64,000 nt of DNA from Ligula intestinalis. Lineage: Eukaryota; Platyhelminthes; Cestoda; Diphyllobothriidea; Diphyllobothriidae. Where the stretch lies: NCBI GenBank assembly GCA_036362985.1, contig JAYGXS010000001.1, positions 68,935,480-68,999,479 of the forward strand, read 5' to 3'. Positions 58,163 through 64,000 of the stretch are shown in pieces. How positions within the stretch are numbered: position 1 is the stretch's first letter; the number at the start of each line of letters is the position of its first letter. Under the pieces are notes generated by a model that saw nothing but the letters and a program-made list of their open reading frames with translations, ran no database searches and was not told the origin of the DNA. Position numbers and translations under genes: made by a program.

Positions 58163-58738
58163 TATGGCATTAAATACGAGTGTTTTCGATGCATTTCACA
58201 AACTCCATTTCTTTCCTCGCTCATCTGTCATGCTTATTAATTTACATTTAATATAATCCTTCCCGTTTAAAGGCGTCCTTTTGCTCTTTTTTTCTCATTG
58301 CAGTTACATATTTGATCATTACCGGAGTTTCTACTATGGCCCTCACGTCTAGCTCCGTCAGGTGCAATAATATGGCCATAAAAATATCTCAGGTGTCTCA
58401 AACGTGAATGACCATGGAAATTAGTTTGTAACATTTGCAGTTCCTTTTTATGAAACCCTGACTGTTAACGTTCGGTACGCTTTGAACCGGGAAAGATTAC
58501 TGAAGTGAGGTGGCAAACCTAATTATCAGGTGAAGCAGTTTCAAGGGAAATTGTATACTGTATCCCACTGGCTTGTGAAAGTACGCCTTTACAAAACGCA
58601 GCGTGAAGTATGTTCATGAAAACTTTGCCTATGAAATTTTCAACTTCTGATTAATTTTCATGCCTAGATGCATCAAACTTACTTTTATAGGAGTATGTAA
58701 TAGATCCGGTTTTGTCATTCTTTTCATAGAAAATAATC
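58163..58738. other. no gene recognised
   Basis: AT-rich spacer between the MITE and the telomere-like element. Confidence 0.5.
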
Positions 58739-59042
58739 CAGGAGTTTCCTTGGATGCAACGAATGTTCCTATTTATATTTACATGCCTACTTAATTAATT
58801 TCTGTAAGGGTAAGGGTTAGTGTAGGGGTTAGGGTAAGGGTTAAGGTTAGGGTAAAGGTAAGGGTTAGAGTTAGGATTTGAGTTAGGGTAGAGGTTAGGG
58901 TTAGGTTTAGGGTAAGGATTAAGGTTAGGGTGGGATAGTGATATCGTATGTAAAAAAAAACCGAGTTTCTGTCTTACGGGAAGCTTGGGTGTAGGCATGT
59001 AAATATGAATAAGAACCCTCGTTGCTACCAAGGAAACTCCTG
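58739..59042. repeat. element with 52-bp inverted ends and TTAGGG-like core (T8)
   Basis: 58739-58790 and the reverse complement of 58991-59042 match at 46 of 52 positions (starting CAGGAGTTTCCTTGG, ending ATATTTACATGCCTAC). The interior 58806-58932 is the cleanest telomere-like tract in the window (ggttagggtaagggttaagg and variants). The ends are not those of the T1-T7 group. No flanking duplication was found. The minus-strand 78-codon frame is a translation of the repeat (N-P-Y pattern). Confidence 0.7.
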
Positions 59043-59224
59043 CCGAAATTTATATCCTCGTAAGTTTTGATGACTGATGAAAGGAAGTCTTTTAGTACAT
59101 GAAGGGTTTCCTATCATTCGGATTTTTGGGATGCACACATGATTAGGTATTAAGGTTATTATTTCAAAGTATGCAAACGCTGCTCCCAACATATAAAACT
59201 CGCTGCTGGCGTCGATTAAGTGTG
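59043..59224. other. no gene recognised
   Basis: Short spacer with no pattern. Confidence 0.5.
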
Positions 59225-59590
59225 TCAAACCGCTAGTCCTGAGTTATAGCCGTGCCTGATGCACGCGCGTCGATCTGTTTTACCAATCGATTTCTGGTGG
59301 CTGTTTGAACTGTTCGCGCGCTCGCGGGCGCCTCCATGATGTGCGTCGCGTCATTCGTGTGCCTTTTGAGCTTTTCTGCCTTCTTCGCTTGCGGCTGTCG
59401 GCCCTGCGTATCTTCCTTCGCTCAACCTATTCCTCCCTTCTGAGTTGATGTTAGCCTTGTGCGGAGCGTTTGTTAGGTAGGATGAAGGTATATCGCTCTG
59501 TTAATTGTGCCAGTCAGCATAAATGCAATTTGGTTTCAGGAATTACCACATCTTCTTCTTCTTCCTCTTCCAGGGATGATGAAAGCAATA
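59225..59590 (-). pseudogene. decayed PLE C-terminal remnant
   Basis: 59225-59515 aligns to 7790-8080 (for example tgcggagcg, ggctgtcggcc, ggatgaaggt, gtgccagtc), the C-terminal PLE coding segment read on the minus strand; frames are broken. A CTTCTTCTTCCTCTTCC run followed by gggatgatg at 59550-59585 matches the tail end of that copy but on the plus strand, so two tails may again point outward. Confidence 0.5.
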
Positions 59591-60209
59591 GGAATTAGTA
59601 AATATGCACCATTTTATCGCCACCTTGCTCCAAATGTAACATTTCAAAAAATCATACTTTCCTTAAACATTATTATGTATTGGCACCGTTGCATGTTTTT
59701 CCTAAGAAACATGACTTTTTTTAAAAAAGCATACAGGATCAACGTTAAAACTGTAACTTTTAAAATCCCGTTTTAGGTTGGATATATACAAATGAGCGGT
59801 GTGTACCGGATGCCATGGGCGGGACCCACGTTGCAGTTCTGCCTTCTGCTGTAGTTTCGACATACACCCACCACACGCCTTGTGTGCTAACAATACCCTA
59901 GGACAGTCAGACACCATAGGGATTTATTTGGCTGTGTACGTATCCATGACAGAATAATCCCCTGCTATTTTATCACGCCAAACTTCCCTCCCATATCTGA
60001 AAACTTTTCTACTACCAGTAATATCAACTCCACTAACACCATCGTAGCCACTGCTAATAGCATTGTCACTCTGCTAACTTTCTAGCTACAATCATGTCTT
60101 GTTCTGATTGCTACAGCACACTTATATCACGCAGCGGCTTGAAAAATCAAATGAGAAAGCCGACTCTCAGTAGAAAATGGGTATAACGCACACAAAAGGC
60201 TTGTTTCAG
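59591..60209. other. no gene recognised
   Basis: AT-rich, short frames only. Confidence 0.45.
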
Positions 60210-60493
60210 GAAGTAGTCATGTGCGGAACATTTTTGCTGCGATGAAAATGCTACTTGTCCATCACCCCGCATTCATGATCGAACCTACCAGTAAAACTAA
60301 CGACAGACACAGCCCTGTTCCAGTCACGGCCTTTGGATTCGAGGATAAGTCCAAACCGTCAGGCAGAATAGGATCTTGTTCCAACAGCTGGTCATTTCTC
60401 ACGGAAATTAAGTTCCCAAAAACTTTTTCGCACATTCCCTTCATCAATGGCTCAGGAAAACATAGACTGCGTGCTCGTCTCAATAAATTTTGA
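60210..60493 (+). CDS. coding-like island, strand uncertain
   Basis: The plus strand has an acceptor-like ggcttgtttcag ending at 60209 and an open frame to TGA at 60491-60493 (NDRHSPVPVTAFGFEDKSKP and others). The minus strand is equally plausible: 60483-60262 encodes GNLISVRNDQLLEQDPILPD, then a hydrophobic end TGTGLCLSLVLLVGSIMNAG. One of them may be a terminal exon. No family recognised. Confidence 0.25.
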
Positions 60494-61866
60494 TCTTTGC
60501 TCGACTTGCTAATCGGGGCTGCTAACTACAGCAGCTGGACTACCTCATGAAATGGTAGCCGAAAGGTCAAAATATTTTTTCCCTTCAAAAAGTTTACTGA
60601 AGTGGTTTTTAGTAGTAACTATCGTGCAACATAATTTCAAGGTATTCCAGTCACATTAGTATGCCGACTTTGGACCGATCTCCTTTTCAGCCGACTTCAA
60701 AAAAGGAACCCTGAAGAAAGGATTTGTTAAATAGTCTGATGTTTCCTATGGAATTTTGCGGTCCTTGTTAACCCAAATGTTCTTTTTAGAAGACGTGTAC
60801 AAAAATATTATTGATTGTACTCTTCGAATTTTAAAAAACTTTAAAAATCTCATATTTTGATTTTTTAAGAGCGAAAGCTGAAGCTTCTTCGATTAAAAAA
60901 TTTGAAGAATCCGTTATTTTGTATCAGCCGAATACAATGAACAATGAACATATATTCGAATTTATAAGGGCCTTGAAATCAGGAGAAAAAAGTCATGCTG
61001 CGTATGTAGCCATTTTTACAGAGAATGCTTTTTCCAGGTGATTAGAAAGCAACTCATTTAAAAGATGGCATTCTAACCTCACCGACATAGCTTGAGATTC
61101 TGGGGCATGGTAACTAATATTGGAACTCCAACTGGGTACTATTTCCTAATCAAAAACACTGTTCAGTATTAGGGCTAACACTTCATGAGGTAGCATACGC
61201 AATTTATATCTTCTGTAGTTCGAGAAACGACGGTGATAATCAACGCACCGATAATGGTTGAGCAGGTCGCTGTTCGGGGTCCTGGACAGGCACGAACGCC
61301 TTTCCTTACTTCCTGTTACATCGCTTGATCGATGCCGTCGATTTTTTTCGATCACCGCCGAAATTACCTGTACGACTGCCTCGTCATTTTCCAGGGGTTT
61401 GGACCTCAAAAAAGCAATACTTGCCGTCCTACAAACACACCTCATTCGCGATCACCCCTCGGCCACTGAGTCACGCGGATAACTTATTGCGCGCTACTTC
61501 CATGGATCCACTTTCCATCATGGCACTCGTAAGGAACGCCAAGTGCAGCCCCCCAATATGCAAACCACACAGATTTCTAATATGTTATCTGATGTTGTTT
61601 AGTCATAAGCAGCTTGAAAATTTGCCGGTCAATTTCTAAAGATCCTAATAGTTCCTCCTTTTATACCATCAGGTGGTACAGGGTAGTAGTCTGATGTGCA
61701 TAACCGATTTCAAGTGCACCATTAACCGCTTTGCTGTTGTTGAGGTATGACAATTCAGAAACCCTCTTTTTAGGCTCTTGGCGTTATAAAAACTTCCTTT
61801 TTTATCCAAGGGATTATCTGAATTTTGTAGGCCATTCTAGTTTTCGTCCACCTTTTTTGTCACTAT
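60494..61866. other. no gene recognised; short repeat fragment
   Basis: About 60940-61000 shares gaatttataaggg and flanking bases with the right arm of the inverted repeat at 16973-17963. Frames at 61146-61639 overlap on both strands without support. Confidence 0.35.
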
Positions 61867-64000
61867 TTAAATAGTGACACAGTGATTGCAGTGATTTCTA
61901 CTTTCGTGGACGTGCATGCCTCCGAATAGGTCCATGCGGTGGGTGGATGTGTATGGGTGTTTCGGAGAGTAGAGACAACTAAATTTCGGGGCTTTCGATA
62001 CCGGTGTGCTGGTCAAAATACGACAAATTTGGTAAGGATTGCTCCGGCCAATGTGTGAGGTATATTTGCGATCATAGTCCTCGTTGCTGGTAGTAGAGAG
62101 TGGTGCTGGTGATTGTATTGGTTGATAAGGTATAGAAACTAGTATCCGCGCTGCTGCGGGTGGGAAAATAGGCGGTGTGGCGGTGTTTGTCGAAGTAATT
62201 GATACGGAGGCAGTCGTAGATAGGAGGATTTTGGTGACGGGCGATGGTAAGTCATCAGTAGTGTGACTGCCCAGGATGAGGTTTGTCACCGTCGTGTATG
62301 CCATGGACTTCGAGGCAAAATAGACAATAGGAACATTTTAGATGCAACAGTGGAGGGTTGTTGGGTTTTTGTTGCACTGTATCTGTACACGTAGGCCGAT
62401 TCGCGCGTGGAATGCCCGTTGGCAGCGTGGGCATATTGGGAGGGGTTTGGTGTTGGCGTCACGGACCAGGGGTGGCTGTCAAATACGAGCTACCATTTTG
62501 CGTTTGGTAGCAATGAATCTTTTTGCTTCCTAGATTATTAGGCTTGTCCTCATTGCTCTCCCTCAGGACCGTAGGTCACGGAAGAAGTCCTTTCAGATCT
62601 CCAGGTTGGTTTGCTGACATTGTGGAAGAGTCATTTTGTTATTCCCTCGTCTTTCCTCTTGACGACATGGGCACTTCATCATGGCTTAGCGTGAAAAGGA
62701 TTATGAGGATTCCGTGTCGTTCCAAGACCCCCGTTTCTGGATCCTCTCCTACCATCTTAGCTACAGTATGTCCCGGAGACTGTTGAGATGGAAATGTTTC
62801 AGTTTTTAGGCTAGGTTATATAATACAGCCAAGTGTTTGCAGAACACAGGAGTTACGTCAGGATGACTACGTTTTGCATCACCTGCTTGATGTTCAGGTG
62901 ATGGCTGTGATGTTTCCACACTGAGACTTGCAGGCGACCGAAGGTCTGGCTGGCTTTAGAGATTCGATGCGCAATTGCACCGTCGACTGTATGTTATGGG
63001 AGTATGCTTCCTAGATAAGCAAAAATTCCATGGTTTTCAGTTGCACACTGTTGACATTGATTTACTGGATACTATATTTCGTGTCGAATGACAGCTAGTG
63101 CATCACCAACGTTTTGTCTAGATTGATTGTCATTCCGAAACTGGCGCCAATCGGGGACAAAAGTATCCATCCCGAGTTTAATATCCTGGTCTATCGCGGC
63201 GTTCAGATGCAGTATTCGACAAAGAGGAAGTCAAAAGCCATTATGCAGGGATCTATGCATTGGAGTCCGCATGAACCGTCTCTTGAAAACATGCCCGTCA
63301 GTCTTATAGGTAATGCGAATTCCATGGCGGGCATAACGATCGGCATCCATCAGTTTAGCAGAGAATATGAGCCTGAAGATGGTGGGAACGAGCACATAGT
63401 CCTGTCTCACGTCGTTGGCGGATGCGAATGCTTTGGACGCCGTTCCGTTGTCAGTGACGCGCGCCGTGATTCCAGCATGGCGTTCAGCACAACCGAATTG
63501 CAACATTATTTTTTACACTCGATCGTGATTCTGTCTGTCAAACTCTTTCGTCAGATCTACAGAAGTAATTCAGAAATAGGTTCGCGTCTATTGACACTTT
63601 TATTGTAGTAGTCGAGCGGCAAAGATAATGTCGGTTGTTCCGCGGAGTCGTCGGAAGCCATATTAGCTTTCTCAGAGCAGTCCCTATTCTAGGTGATTAT
63701 TAAGATGATTGGGAAGAATAAGAGCGAAGTTGTACCCCGTGATGTTGATAAGCAAGGTGCCCTGTGGTTATTGCAGAGTTGCCAGCTCCGTTTCACTTGT
63801 AAAGATTGAAGATGGCCACTGATTTTCAACCTGATAAACTTGCCCTTAGTATCTTGCGCCGTACTCCGAGTACACACTGTTTTCCAAACCAAAGTTGCAT
63901 GGTATATGAGCGAAAGCGAAGGGAGACTAGCAATCTATCTGTCAGAGGTATCCTGAAGAACAAAACTGCGTGATGGAGAAAACAACCACTAGAGGAATTT
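61867..64000 (-). pseudogene. degenerate LINE (RT plus C-terminal C2H2 fingers), runs off the window
   Basis: Minus strand, frames broken many times. From right to left: LQVKRSWQLCNNHRAP (63810-63770, the NHR..SLL block), YGFRRLRGTTDIIFAAR (near 63650), an RT palm segment with ITARVTDNGTASKAFASAND and LVPTIFRLIFSAKLMDA (63480-63340), IAHRISKASQTFGRLQ (near 62960), CPRCQRAFHARIGL (near 62430), a Thr/Ser/Pro-rich spacer (62304-62080) and decayed fingers ending in HRMDLFGGMHVHESR (near 61910). This order (RT, thumb, CPRC finger, Thr-rich spacer, repeated C2H2 units) matches a LINE type I associate with flatworm genomes; exact clade not determined. The 164-codon plus-strand frame at 63114-63608 is its antisense shadow. 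Confidence 0.7.

Noticed and set aside
63114..63608. Plus-strand frame of 164 codons
   Set aside because: Lies antisense to the LINE reverse transcriptase on the minus strand, which has the recognisable motifs.
1..64000. CRISPR arrays, rRNA, functional tRNA genes, bacterial operons
   Set aside because: No regularly spaced repeats, no rRNA signatures, no complete tRNA fold and no dense coding were seen.

Overview
The window reads as nuclear DNA from a large, AT-rich, repeat-laden animal genome. No bacterial operons, rRNA, tRNA genes or CRISPR arrays are visible. The recognisable content is almost entirely transposable-element sequence: Penelope-like elements (PLEs) encoding GIY-YIG endonucleases, hammerhead-ribozyme motifs in the PLE 3' regions, a decayed LINE with C-terminal C2H2 fingers, tRNA-derived SINEs, a TA-flanked palindromic MITE, and many degenerate TTAGGG/CCCTAA tracts. 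This mix, plus exons scattered between long introns or spacers, suggests a flatworm, most likely a pseudophyllidean-type tapeworm (Spirometra/Schistocephalus-like). The host assignment is inference, not proof.

Layout. 0-10 kb: PLE 3' tails (1-135; a head-to-head pair at 5357-5620), a PLE C-terminal coding remnant with its ribozyme (7685-8229), and three inverted-repeat elements filled with telomere-like sequence (2229-2565, 3268-3609, 9826-10027). 10-20 kb: mostly unassigned, with candidate exons at 11640-11857, 13830-13923 and 19173-19588 (two with a downstream AATAAA) and a long inverted repeat at 16973-17963. 20-32 kb: decayed PLEs on both strands, a diverged repeat pair (22374-23300 and 28548-30850), a SINE dimer, a 145-bp PLE tail insertion with target-site duplication, and two better-preserved PLEs back to back (29608-30510 minus, 30930-31905 plus). 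32-44 kb: PLE RT fragments, two tRNA SINEs, a candidate multi-exon gene (40023-41704), and a PLE insertion inside a 358-bp inverted repeat with a 12-bp target-site duplication (42446-43617). 44-53 kb: a coding-like cluster at 46152-47338 and a GC-rich CpG-type island at 52730-53110. 53-64 kb: another PLE, three more telomere-like elements, a head-to-head PLE-tail insertion with a 14-bp duplication, the MITE, and a minus-strand LINE running off the right edge.

Two themes stand out. First, many PLE copies carry hammerhead cores just beyond the endonuclease ORF. Stem sequences change between copies while pairing is kept, and many insertions are arranged with 3' tails outward, so they form inverted repeats. 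Second, at least seven short elements share terminal inverted motifs around a degenerate TTAGGG-type core; an eighth has the same plan with unrelated 52-bp ends. I do not recognise a named family for these. No host gene could be identified by function; exon calls rest on open frames, splice signals and poly(A) signals only.
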